Positions 24,401 through 34,653 of a stretch of DNA of 64,000 nucleotides are shown in pieces (positions within the stretch are counted from its first letter, which is position 1; every line of letters starts with the position of its first letter). The stretch comes from Rhipidocladum racemiflorum (taxonomy: Eukaryota > Streptophyta > Magnoliopsida > Poales > Poaceae): assembly GCA_036346355.1 (NCBI GenBank), contig CM070590.1, positions 45,665,749 to 45,729,748 of the forward strand. The letters run 5' to 3'. A model generated the notes under the pieces. That model searched no databases. It was not told where the DNA came from and saw nothing but the letters and a program-made list of their open reading frames with translations. Made by a program: the position numbers and the translations under genes.

Positions 24401-25861
24401 ATCTCCTTTGTTTTTCCATGAATTGAGCAACAACAATCTTAACATATCAAGATAGCATAAAGAACGATAGCAATAACTTGAGAAAACAGGAATTTCAGCC
24501 ATCATACAACTAAGGATATAAGCCTAACATGATGAAAACCCAAACCCTAGGTCGACTACTCATGCTGCCCGAAACAGAGAACGTGGCAAACTCTAGATTT
24601 CATCTAATATACCCAATTACAGCACCACCAATTGATGTAAAAACATGATATTAACCCATAGAACAGATCCTAGACCAACCCCAAGGATCCCCGTGGCCAT
24701 ACCTTCCCCGACGAACGAAAACCCAACGGATCTTCTCCCGGTTCGCGCAATCTCCTTCCTTGCGCCGATTCCGCCGGATCTCCTCATCGCGGAGCCTCCC
24801 AACGGAGAGGACAGCAGGGTGGAGAGGTGGGGATCTCCCCTACGGCAGCAAGGGGGTGGAGAGGAGAGGGGAGAGGTGGAGGCGCATGGGGGAGAGGTGG
24901 AGGCGCATGGGGAAGAGGTAGAGGCGGCTAGGGTTGAGGGGGCGCATGTGAGCAGGGGGAGGACGCCCCCAAGGCAGGATAACCTGCTTCCCCCTCCCTC
25001 ATGGGCCCAAAAATCCTCCCACCAAGGCCCATGACACATCCCCTTTAGGCCCGAACTCCCCCGGAGAGGCCCAAACTCACGAAAACAGCCCGGAAACACG
25101 AATAAACCTCACACCGTATGGTTTCAACCTCCAATTCCACATTCCATAATGTTTTTGCCCTCAACATTCACATTTTATAAGGTTACGACACTCTGTGGTG
25201 TCACAACGGTGGAGAACGGCGGGCGGCGGCGGAAACCAAGGAGAACCGTGGCGGAACCCTAAGTCCACTACGGCGAGCGATTGCGGCGCAACCACGGCGG
25301 CTTGAGCTCGGTGAGTTAGGGCAACGGGTGCGCACGGGAACATGCTACACGATAGGGGTGGCAGCGCATTAAATAAGCCCCTCGGCTTCCGTGAAAACCG
25401 CGGAAACCGAGGTCCACACGGTTGCGGCGACGGAATCCGAAATGGATTCGAATTGGGTGACGTGGCGCAATCTCGACCGTTGGATCGAGATCCAACAGTT
25501 GCGAGGTTTGGGCTTGGGTCCGGCTCGACCGTGGTTCGGGCTCGGTCGGATGAACAGGGCAAACCCGATCGATTTTTCCAGCGATTAAATATTCAAATTA
25601 ATTCCCAGAAATTCATTTAATTCATTAAAAATAGCAAAACACTCAGAAAAATTCCAGAAAAATTCTAGAAAATATTTTGGAACATTTTGGACTCAAATAA
25701 AATATTTCCAACAAAATTTTATTTGCAAAATTAAATTCTTTAATTATTTGAAAAGGGAATAAATTCAAATAAATCCCAAATAAATCCCAAAAAATTCCAA
25801 AAATTCACAAAAATGCCAAATCTTATTTAAATTCATGATAAGCAAAAATTGGGGTGTTACA
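21473..25861 (-). repeat. 5' LTR of element A, with a nested solo LTR
   Basis: Collinear with 9986-13469 once the 929-bp insertion at 24277-25205 is removed. Begins TGTAACACCCC on the minus strand (25861) and ends GGGTCCCGACA. TGACGTCA sites lie at 23603, 23653 and 23664. Its right edge directly abuts integrase sequence of element B, so A was inserted into B or joined to it later. Confidence 0.85.
24277..25205 (-). mobile_element. Internally deleted solo gypsy LTR
   Basis: 929 bp with the same TGTGACACCACAG...CCGGGGTGTTACA ends as the 14873-17115 solo LTR but lacking about 1.3 kb of its middle (junction near 24530-24540). Target duplication ACGGC (24272-24276) against ACGGT (25206-25210); the unoccupied site in the other A LTR reads CACGGCGGAG, so the T is a later change. 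The deletion removes the mini-exon and both acceptor-like sites but keeps the GC-rich block and the donor-like GTATGG near 24696. Confidence 0.85.
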
Positions 25862-26455
25862 CAACTGTCCTGTTGGCCTCTGATGCATTGCCTTTACTCT
25901 TTGGCATATATCACTAAATGCGACGTGTTCAGCAACTTCTCGTTTCATGTTTGGCCACCAGAATCTTTCCTTGAGGTCTTGGTACATTTTTGCACTTCCT
26001 GGATGAATTGAGTACTTAGAATCATGTGCTTCCTCAAGTATCAACTGCTTCAATTCAGGTTTATGAGGTACGCAGATTTTATTTTTCATTCACAAGGTAC
26101 CCTGCTCATCTACTCTGAAGTCCTTGGCTAAGCCTTCATTCATCTTGGATTTGATCCTGAGAATCTTATCATTATCCTTTTGACCTTCCCTGATCTGCTC
26201 TTCCAGAGTCGGCTTTACTTCCATGGTAGCCAGATATCCTCTAGGTACGACCTCCAATCTTAGCTTCTGAAGCTCTTTACACAAGTCAGACTGATTGTCG
26301 GTAGCGATCAAATTCAGGCTGTGGCTTTTCCGACTCAAAGCATCAGCCACCACATTTGCTTTTCCTAGATGGTAGTGGATTCCAATGTTATAATCCTTGA
26401 TTAACTCCAACCATCTTCTTTGCCTCATGTTAAGATCTGATTGAGTGAATATATA
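25862..26455 (-). pseudogene. Element B pol fragment: RNase H end and integrase start
   Basis: On the minus strand, from 26455: IFTQSDLNMRQRRWLELIKD and the KANVVADALSRK motif of RNase H, a linker, then the integrase zinc-binding region (HPGSAKMYQDLKERFWWPNM ... SDICQRVKAMHQRPTGQL). It is interrupted by one in-frame TGA near 26089 where related sequence has Trp. The first zinc-binding Cys of the CxxC pair is Ser here. The fragment is cut at 26455 by copia element C and resumes at 44086. It stops at 25862, where the element A LTR begins, and the rest of integrase is not in the window. Confidence 0.85.
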
Positions 26456-26615
26456 TGTGAAATCATGTGCTGAAAAATTGGCTTTGAACTGAAAAATTAA
26501 CTTAGAATTGGATTTGCAAAATGTGCTTGTGCATGTGTTTGACAATTTGACAAGAAACAGTAAGTTTCGCTTTTGCGCCGGACCAAGCTCTCAAGAAACA
26601 GTAAGTTCCCCATCT

Positions 26616-26970
26616 GCGACGGACCAAGTTTTTGGGTCTGTCGTGCACATGTTTTTGAGCTCTTGTGCCAAACTTAATTTTCCAAGAAAATAGCAGTCAA
26701 CACATGTACGACGGACCAAGTTTTTGGGTCTGTTGTGGACATGCTTTTGAGATCATGAGCCGGACTCAATTTTCCAAGAAACCAGTAAGTTTCGCATGTA
26801 CGACGGACTGATTTCTTTAGTCTGTCGTGAACGTGTTTTCGCCGGAATGATTTCTTCTTGAAACCGAGACTTTCACTTGTACACCGGACCGATTTTGTTG
26901 GTCCGTCGTGAATGGTTTTTTGAGTGACATTTTCATGTGTACGCCGGACCATATTTTTTGGTCCGTCGTG
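26616..26970 (+). repeat. Array of five hairpin repeats in the C LTR
   Basis: Five units near 26616, 26709, 26801, 26884 and 26943 each contain arms of the type GACGGACC...GGTCTGTC or CCGGACC...GGTCCG around a 9-11 nt T-rich loop, followed by GTGAAYG or GTGSACATG. The same array lies at about 42449-42806 in the 3' LTR. A diverged array of the same arms occurs in the minus-strand copia LTR at 51780-52153. Confidence 0.8.
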
Positions 26971-27575
26971 AATGCGTTTTTGCTCGATTAGGGTTTTGAG
27001 CAAAATTGGAATTGTGTTTGATTTGTTTTTGAGATTATGAAATTTGTGAGAATTTCATGATGCTTGAAGTGGACTTTATGCAATGCTCGTGTGAGTATTT
27101 GCATGGATTGATGTGAGTCAAGTCGTGGACTTGTGCTCGGAATTGTTTTGTGGTTTGTTCATGTGCAGGTATTGCTCGAAGACGAACGTGGTCGATGACG
27201 GGACCGGAACTAGGTTCATGGAGGAGCTGAGGTTCGGGACTAGGTTCAGGGAGGAACTGAGGTCTTGGTGGTCAAGGATGTCATGCGGGACGTTCGGGCT
27301 AAGAGAATGGTGCACATGAAGAATGGTTAGTCACGTGAGAATGGTAGAAGGTAATTCGCGTGCAAAGTGTTAGTCACGTGAGTATGGCAGGTGGCCATCT
27401 GGCGTGCAAAGTGTTAGTCACGTGAGTATGGTAGGGTTGCCATACGCGTGCAAGAGTTGTACTCGGCCAGGTTGGGCCAAGAGGAGTTGTGTTGAATACA
27501 TACTCTTTCTAGGATTAGGAGTGGGACTCCTACTAGGATTAGGAATTGTATTCAGAACTCCTTGTGTTTTGCTCC

Positions 27576-27585
27576 TTTAAATAGG
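27576..27585 (+). promoter_or_regulatory. TATA-like box of the C 5' LTR
   Basis: TTTAAATAGG flanked by CTCC and AGGAG, with a C/T-rich region downstream that could hold the transcription start. The 3' LTR has the same at 43409-43418. The diverged minus-strand copia LTR has TATAAATAGGAGGGG at the matching place (about 51290-51306), which supports function. Confidence 0.6.
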
Positions 27586-28249
27586 AGGGGTGTCTCCTGT
27601 TGAAGGGCATCAATTGGAGCTGAGCGCATTGAGAGCCTCAAGCTCAGTTTTAGGGTTTGTACTCTTTTGATGAGAGTACTTTAGACAAAAGAAATAAATA
27701 TCAATTCTTCCAAGATTCTTGCGTGCTACAGTAACCACGTTGCTACAGTGTTTTCTGTTTTGGTTCTTGTTTGCATGCTTGTTCTAATTATAGATTGGTT
27801 TTTGATCTTTGAGGTTCATCTTGATTTGATCCATCAAAAACCTTTCTAGGGTATTGATTTAGAGTTCCTCAAAGTCTAGTTGATTAATCTTTCGAAGATC
27901 TTGTTTAATCTTGAAGTTTTGATTAGATTAGTTTTCGTCAAGTTCTGGAACAACAAGCTTGCGAAGCTCATAACTTTTGATCCGTAAATCCGATCGAGCT
28001 AATTCTTTTTGAGTTCGATTCGTATTGGTATCTAGTTTCTTGTGTCCACATTTCAGATTGTTCCGACGGTTGGATCTCCGAGAATTAGCGTTTTACCAAA
28101 CCTCTGTAGTTCTATTTTTGTCGAATACGAGGCAATTATTTGGTTTCGTTTTGGGGTGAACTTTTATTAGATCAAAGATTTGGTTTTAGCTTCCACACAA
28201 TCATTCACCCCCCTCTGATTGCTATATTCGTATACTTCGATCCTACAAG

Positions 28250-28261
28250 TGGTATCAGAGC
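28250..28261 (+). other. Primer-binding site of element C (tRNA-iMet)
   Basis: TGGTATCAGAGC starts two bases after the LTR, matching the 3' end of initiator-Met tRNA. Confidence 0.92.
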
Positions 28262-28299
28262 AAGGTTTTTCTAATCTATCTTAACCGGTGATTAGATCA

Positions 28300-30011
28300 A
28301 TGGATCGTTATTCGACAAAACCATGTGTGTTCGATGGTGTTGATTTTCAGTTTTGGAAGGCCAAGATGGAGGCGTTCATCCAAACACAAGGCTTCACAAT
28401 TTGGGAGAAGGTCTACAAGCCATATGAAGTCCCTGCAAACGACAACGTCAACGACACCAATCGCACACATGTTGAAGCAAACAGCAAGGCGCGCAACTTG
28501 ATCATCCAAGGTTTGGGACGCAGCGACTTTGACCGTGTGATCCATCTCAAATCCGCATATGAGGTATGGAAATCTCTTTGTGATTACCATGAGGGTTCTA
28601 ACACTATTAAAGAGGTTCGTCAAGATCTTTACAAAAAAGAATACATGCGATTTGAGATGAAACCCGGTGAGTCGCTAGATGACTTCTTTGCACGTTTCAA
28701 TAAAATTCTTAGTATTCTTCGTGCTGTTGGAGTTAGCTTTGATGATGCTGCTAATGCTAGACAATTGCTTGGTGCTTTAGACATGTCTATTTGGGAGATG
28801 AAAGTTACATCCATTAGAGAATCTACTGTCATGAGTACACTTACTTTAGATGTTCTTTATTCTAAGTTGAAAACTCATGAATTAAATGTTTTTGCTAGAA
28901 AGAATGATCATAAATCAATTGCTTTGACATCTCAATCTAGCATATCTCATAATGGAGCTGCTTCAAGTTTTGCTCTATCTTTCTTGTCTTCACTAACCGA
29001 TGAACAGATTGAGCAATTCCCAGAAGAAGACTTATCACTACTCTCTTCTCGCTTTAACAAAGCTTTGCAAAATGTGAGGAAGAGAAAGAGAGGTGGTGGT
29101 GATCCTCCAAGATGATATGAGTGTGGTGATCTCGACCATATTCGTCCAAACTGTCCTAAACTTGCAGGTAAAGCATCAAGGGAGGAAAAGGACAACGACA
29201 GAAGAAATGAGAAGAGAAGGTTCTCTTCAAACGACAGGAAGAAGAAGAGCTTCATCAACCGCAAAGTGGTTCACCGAGTTCTTTCCGCTCTTGAACAAGT
29301 CAATTTGAGCGATGTGGATTCGTAGAGCAGCGAGAATGATGCAACTCCAAGCAAGCATGAGTTGACGGGGTTGTGTCTCATGGCCAAAAGCAGCGACAGC
29401 CTCATCGAGGGCGATCATGACAGCGACTTCAATGAGGTAGATCCTTCTTACGATGAATTAGCTATTGCTATTGCTCGTCTTGGTAAATTGCTTGATAAAC
29501 GTGACAAGAAAATTAAGAAACATGATTTTGTTGTGGAGTCATTGAATGCTGAAATTTCTAGACTTAAAACCTTGATTCCTGATGACGATGCTTGCAAATC
29601 ATGTGACTTAATTTACAATGAGCTTACGTTGCTTAGGAAAGAACATGTTTCCTTGTTAGAGCAAATCAATGCTGAAAATGAGAAAAATGAGAAACTTGTT
29701 AAACATGCTAGTTGTTCTACCATTGATTTGCATGATACAACTCCATGTTCTAAATGCTCCATACTAGAATTGAAGTTGCATGATGCAAATGCTAGGGCTT
29801 CTCAAATGACAGAAGATTTGCTTACACATGAGGTTCTTTCATGCTCAACTTGTTGCAAGCAAAAAGGAAAAGTGAACGTTCCCTGTAATAATTGTTTAAC
29901 TCTTTCTCGAAAAATTGATTACTTGGAAAAGTCATTAGAACGTTTCACTAAAGGAAAGAAAAACCTAAACATGATCTTGGATCAATCAAAAGTCAGCACT
30001 CATAACAAAGG
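28300..30011 (+). pseudogene. Gag of element C with coiled-coil extension
   Basis: ATG at 28300 opens MDRYSTKPCVFDGVDFQFWK, the start of copia Gag of the UBN2/DUF4219 type. The Gag core runs to about residue 240. At 29113-29115 a TGA replaces the first Cys of the zinc knuckle, which would otherwise read x-YECGDLDHIRPNC. The frame continues and meets a second stop, TAG, at 29323-29325. It then enters a 200-residue stretch with heptad-like coiled coil (KKIKKHDFVVESLNAEISRL) and several CxxC pairs. The insertion of element D at 30012 cuts the ORF; the same frame resumes at 39958. Gag packages the RNA; the stop would remove the nucleic-acid-binding knuckle. Confidence 0.85.
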
Positions 30012-32391
30012 TGTGACACCACGGATTGTCCTAAACTTATAAAATGGGATTTATGAGGACCAAACATTATGAAATATGTCATTCAAGATTAAAAAAAAAC
30101 ATATAGTTTGGGTTTTTATTTCGTTTCGGACCGTTTCCGGGTTTTTGGGCCGCTCCGGGGTTGTGTGGGCTTTGGGGGAACCTTCGTGGGCCAAGTGGTG
30201 GGGATTCTTAGGCCCATGAGGGGGTGAGGAGGGGGAGGAAACCCTGCTGCCCTAGATCCCTCCCCACCCCATGAGCCGCACCCCCCCCCTTGCCCTCCAC
30301 CTCTCCCTCTCCTTCCACCTCCCATCTTCCTCCTCTAGATCTCCTCTCCCTTCCCAAGCACCTCCACCCCTAGGTGCTGCCCCTCCTTTCTCCTACCTTG
30401 TGGGCGCACTCCAAGACCTCCTCCTCGCTGCCAAGGTGCTGTCCAAGCCATTGGAAGGAGTTGCAACGAGGAGGATCGGTGGAAACGGCGCGTGGAAGGA
30501 GATCGGGGAAGGAGCGTGAAGGTTTGATCATCGCTTGGTGATCCTCCAAGAAGGTAATGGGGAAACTCTTTGGGGTGGATCCCTTACTTCTGTAGAGGAT
30601 GAATGCCATGTTTTTAGATCAAGGGAGGTACTGTTTTGGGGTAGAATCCATGAAATCTAGAGTTGTATTCACGTTCTGGTTCGGGCAGATTGGGCACCCG
30701 AGCTAGTGAAGGCGTTTTCGCAAATTTAGAGTTTGAATCTGACCGTACGGACTTCTAGGAAGTTGTAGATAATTTCATTATCTTTCCGTGCATATAAAGA
30801 AGTTGAAATTCCGCCCAGCCGTTTAGAAGTTATGCCTGTTTTACCGAGCGCTGTCAAATCTGTGACGAGATTGAGACAGTTCGTGTTCAATGTTAGATTA
30901 AACAACATTAGAGTCCGAATCAGTCTTTACCTATAACTAGAAAAAGGTGGGAAATTTCCTAAGCTACGCGAGGACGTACTCGTTTAATCAATTTGGACTT
31001 CTAGAACTCAAGTTATGTTTTTTCGTAGCCGCTGTCCAGAACGGGGCAAATCTGTGATTTCGGGGTTTTGGTGTATATCGTGTATTGGGTGTAGAGGGTA
31101 CTGTTTTGAGGAGTCATATTGAGTGTGTGGCACGTGTTTGCAGGTGGTGTAGGTGGTGTGCCGCCGGGAGTGCCCTCAACCTCTCATCACTCCGTTGCCC
31201 GCAATTGAAGGCAAGTGTGTTGTGTGGATTGAATGTTGTTTGTGTTGCTAGTGTTGCTTGATAATGTTTGTGATAGACCACATTGTGTCTTGCCATGAAC
31301 TACATGCTATACTTGATATGTTATCACTTTGCCATGTTTTAAATATTGTCGTTGATACGATATATTCATGCCATGATTAACATGCTTGATGGTGACAAGT
31401 GGTATACATGTTATGTTGTGAATGGGCACCGTCGATGGTCGATCACGGTCCTACATGTTGAGATGCTATGTGTTGATATGCAATATTTCGATTTGTGTAT
31501 ATATTGCTGTCCATTGTGCATGCATAGCATAATTTTTATGGTCGGCCGGTGAGATAAGTCATAACTAATCCGGATGGGTCGGTGAGAACCGTTATGACTA
31601 GTCGGGGCTATTCTTTTGAGTAAGACCTACATCGTGATTCCTTCACCGAGGTGATTGGAAGCGAGAGATAGGCACCCTCCATCTTCGGGATGGAAGGGGA
31701 AAAAGGGTGCATGCCGACGGGTGTGCACTCAACCATACCGTATGAGTTTCCAAGGAGACATGTGCATTGCATTGCATTAATGAAACATGATGATGTTTAT
31801 GAGATGATTATATTGATGCTTACAAGATGAATGTGATGCTAACCATGTTGTGTTATGATGTGCTATGGGAGAGTTATGATGATGGTTTGTTGACTTAATT
31901 TTTGTTTATCCATTACGATACACTTTGCTGAGTTTTGAACTCACGCTTGTGTTATGTTTTTTTTAGGTACCTTGAAACGGGCATGAGGGAAAAGGGGAAT
32001 AATCACACATTTTCACGTAGCTCACGCAAGTGATTCCACAATGGAATTGTTTGTATTCATAATAATAAAGTAGATGCGACTTAATTCATGTTTATGGTTT
32101 AGAGGTTGCTTTATTCCTTTCAATTGTCTCATGATGACGTTGAAATGCGTAAATTGGACTTAAATGGTTTCCTTGTGCGTTTATTATTGTGGTTTTAGAT
32201 GTTTCACATTATATCATATGTTGCTATGCTTGTATGGTTGTTTGAGATCATGAATAAACAAAGGAGATGCTGCAGAAATTCGGGTTTTAGCATTTACTCC
32301 TTTGCTGGAATTTATGCTATAGTTGTGGTATTTAGATGGTGTTTAGCTTATGTTTGGTAGCATTCAGGCATATTTAATGCGGGGGTGTTCT
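30012..32391 (+). repeat. 5' LTR of element D
   Basis: About 2380 bp. It begins TGTGACACCACGG with TATAAAAT only 26 bases in (30038-30045), followed by a GC-rich block (30120-30520). Splice-like signals: donor AAG|GTAATG at 30554, acceptor TTTGCAG at 31143, GC donor AAG|GCAAGT at 31211, acceptor TTTTTTAG at 31966. The right edge is worn (GGTGTTC instead of GGTGTTACA), so the end is placed by comparison with 39957. Confidence 0.88.
31144..31210 (+). other. Predicted 67-nt leader mini-exon in the D LTR
   Basis: Bounded by an acceptor-like TTTGCAG and a GC-type donor AAG|GCAAGT. Equivalent segments of 57-58 nt lie at 53504-53560 (LARD-6), 1184-1240 (LARD-1, minus) and 61981-62038 (solo LTR, minus). 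Purely a sequence prediction. Confidence 0.4.
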
Positions 32392-32410
32392 GATTAGTAT
32401 CGAGCGGTCA
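32392..32410 (+). other. Degenerate primer-binding site of element D
   Basis: The sequence TTAGTATCGAGC stands where relatives have TTGGTATCAGAGC, with two or more changes. The next 200 bases match the leaders of LARD-1 and LARD-6, so this is a decayed PBS in the right place rather than a different primer. Confidence 0.6.
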
Positions 32411-32729
32411 GTAGGTCCTTGGAATGTGAATTTTAGTGTTATACCTTAGGATCAACTAAAATGTGATGTGTGATAACTTAGAAACATTGCATAGGTTGTA
32501 ACTAAAACTTGCTCTAGGATAGCAACATTAAAACTTTGTAAAAGTATAATGATTAATTTAAAATTTTGACACACTTGGTTGCACAGTAGGATGGGAATTT
32601 GGGGATTCATCATTGCATTGCGTTGCTTATATGATGAAAGCCATGTTTATGATGTTTGTTTGTTTGCTCTTGTTTCTATGATGTTGTGCTTATGTTATGT
32701 GGTTGATTTGTGTGCGACTATAGCAGATA

Positions 32730-33830
32730 TGCCGAGGGGTAGAGGCCGTGGACGCCGTGGCGGGAGGCCAGGCGAGGCTCTCGGGGAGTTCTTGAGTGCA
32801 GCCGGCCGAGGGTAGCGTTCGCCCAATGCTCATGGGCGGCTCCAGAGGAGCTTCAGGCTGGCAGTCCCGGCGGGGGTGACCGCCGCCAATGATGACCTAG
32901 TTCGAGCTCTGCAGAGAGGGGAGATTCAGGCTGCGCCCGGCGGTGCGGGCAGCCCCTATTTGTTGTGCCTCCCCTGCGATGGCCCCAGTTGTGCTTCCCC
33001 CTGCAGTGGCCCCTGTTGTTGGCCCCGCTGCGCCGGAGCCGAGGATGAGTCTTCGAGAGTGGATGACCCTCCGTCTTGACACCTTTGACGGAGCGGGCAC
33101 GCCGGTCCAGGCCGCAGATTGGCTGCGGTACATGGAGAAGCGGCGATTCGAGGTTTTGGAGCGACCTCGGTTCAAAGGGCTCGCTTGTGGCCTTCCAAGC
33201 CCGAAGGGCCAAGCGGACATTTGGTGGGAGGGAGTTACATTGCTAGAGCTCCCGCTCTCGGACTTGTCACTTGGGAGGATTTTGTGGCTCATTTGAGGGC
33301 CAAGTACTACCCCGAGTCCTTCCTCGAGAGGATGGAGCATACTCGGCGACTCTTTCCCAGGAAAGAAGTCGGTAACGGAGGATGAGGCGGAGTTCAACAG
33401 CGTGGTGCGTTCGTGCGGTATTTGCGGCGAATGATGACAGGGAGAAGGCAAGGAGGTTCGTAGGGGCCTCAACCAGGAGTTCAGAGTTGTCATGGGGCGA
33501 CTGTCCCTCGTGACTTACGCTCCGTGGTGGAAGCGGCGAAGGGCATGGAGCTCGAGTTGGAGCTCTCCGGGATAAGCAAAACCGGGTGGTTCAGGGTCCC
33601 TGCGGCTCAGTGGGGGCGAGAAGAGGACTTTTGGTGGAGGGTGGGTCTTCTCGACCCACCTTCAAGAAGTTCAAGGGAGGACAGGGATCTTCCTCGGGGG
33701 CTAAGAAGCCGCCCGATCGTCTTCCTCGCGAGCTGGTGTTCGGCTTTGTGCAGGCGGGGCATGATGTGCTTCAAGTGCGGTGGTGAGCACCGTGCTTCCG
33801 AGTGTGGTTGGGTGGGAGTTGCAACCACTT
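32730..33830 (+). pseudogene. Gag of element D
   Basis: ATG at 32730 opens MPRGRGRGRRGGRPGE, a basic N terminus common in chromovirus Gag. Frameshifts follow. The core can be followed in pieces: LREWMTLRLDTFDGAGTPVQ, AADWLRYMEKRRFEVL, KYYPESFLERMEHTRRLF, and VVEAAKGMELELEL near 33524. The zinc knuckle CFKCGGEHRASEC (about 33765-33805) has one residue fewer between the second Cys and the His than the usual CX2CX4HX4C. About four frame changes are needed to read it through. Confidence 0.75.
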
Positions 33831-34129
33831 TGTGGCAAGCCAGGCCACATGGGGCGAAGTCTGCGGATGAATCCGGTAGCATCATCAAGTGGGAGGCGGT
33901 GCCTTCTCCTCCCACTCCGGGCGCGTCTTCTCGAGGATCGGCGCACATGATGGCTGCTCTGTGTCTCGGCCACCCTTTGCGTGGGCGCCACCACCGCTTA
34001 TTGGTGCCCGCCGCCGTCGGCTCCTCCCCAGCTACTTCGCCTCCTCCAGCCTTGTTGGGACACCGGCCAGCGTGTCGGGGCCCCGATGCCTCGGTGCCAC
34101 AGAGTGTACGCCTTCTTAAGACCGGTGAG

Positions 34130-34640
34130 TCGGCCGGCATCCCGAGGTGGTTTCGGTACTCTACTTGTGGATTGATTGAAGCCCTTGTTTTGTTTGATTC
34201 TGGAGCATCCTATTCTGTTGTGTCGTCGGAGTTTGCTAGTAGAGCAAAGCTGGGAGTTCAGCGGATTTCAGTGTCTTTGGTCGGTTCTCTGGGGTTTGAT
34301 TGCTAGTTCATTGGTTTGTCAAGTTGCACCGTTGCCATTGACGATGAGGTTTTCTTTGCCAATCTTATGGTGATTCAGTTAGCTCCTTTTGATGTCATTT
34401 TGGGCATGGACTGGTTGCATCGATGCAGTGCCAATATCTGTTTTCGGAGGACGATTACTTTGCAGCCCGTCGGGGTGGAGTTGACCTTTCAGGGTGGAGT
34501 ACCCTCTAGTTCCATCTTCGTTTTGTCCATCTTGTTTCCCGATCGTCGTTTGAGGCATTTGGGTGTTCTTATGGCACTTACGAAAAGCCATCTTCTTGAT
34601 CATCATTGCGGAGATTCTGTGGTAAAGGAGTTTGGTGATG
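34130..34640 (+). pseudogene. Aspartic protease of element D
   Basis: In one frame (about 34150-34304) VLFDSGASYSVVSSEFA carries the catalytic Asp-Ser-Gly triad. After a stop and frame change the second half shows FDVILGMDWLHRCSANI (about 34388-34438). This is the gypsy retropepsin between Gag and RT. The frameshift falls between the active site and the C-terminal half, so no whole protease can be made as read. Confidence 0.78.
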
Positions 34641-34653
34641 TATTCCCGATGAT

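Larger units (their letters stand above)
9986..25861 (-). mobile_element. Element A, Tekay/Del-like chromovirus (Ty3/gypsy)
   Basis: A minus-strand element with LTRs at 9986-13469 and 21473-25861 (the latter enlarged by a nested solo LTR), PBS at 21457-21468, an extra ORF, gag, protease, RT, RNase H, integrase, chromodomain and PPT at 13470-13486. Reading order on the minus strand is the gypsy order, with integrase after RNase H. The C-terminal chromodomain identifies a chromovirus; the Tekay/Del-like label rests on the integrase tail and chromodomain wording and on LTR length. A second solo LTR (14873-17115) splits pol. The two LTRs differ by several indels, so the insertion is not recent. 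No target duplication can be assigned because the left LTR abuts another PBS. Confidence 0.85.
26456..28247 (+). repeat. 5' LTR of element C
   Basis: 1792 bp, begins TGTGAAATCATG and ends TCGATCCTACA. It contains a hairpin-repeat array (26616-26970), a TATA-like box (27576-27585) and AATAAA at 27693-27698. It is very similar to the 3' LTR; visible differences are a few substitutions and a small indel near 26560. Confidence 0.92.

Noticed and set aside
30726..30908. Minus-strand 60-codon ORF repeated at 38290-38472
   Set aside because: It is identical only because it lies in the two LTRs of D. No domain.
33607..34140. 177-codon minus-strand ORF in element D
   Set aside because: Antisense shadow of the gag-protease region, whose plus-strand frames carry the zinc knuckle and protease motif.
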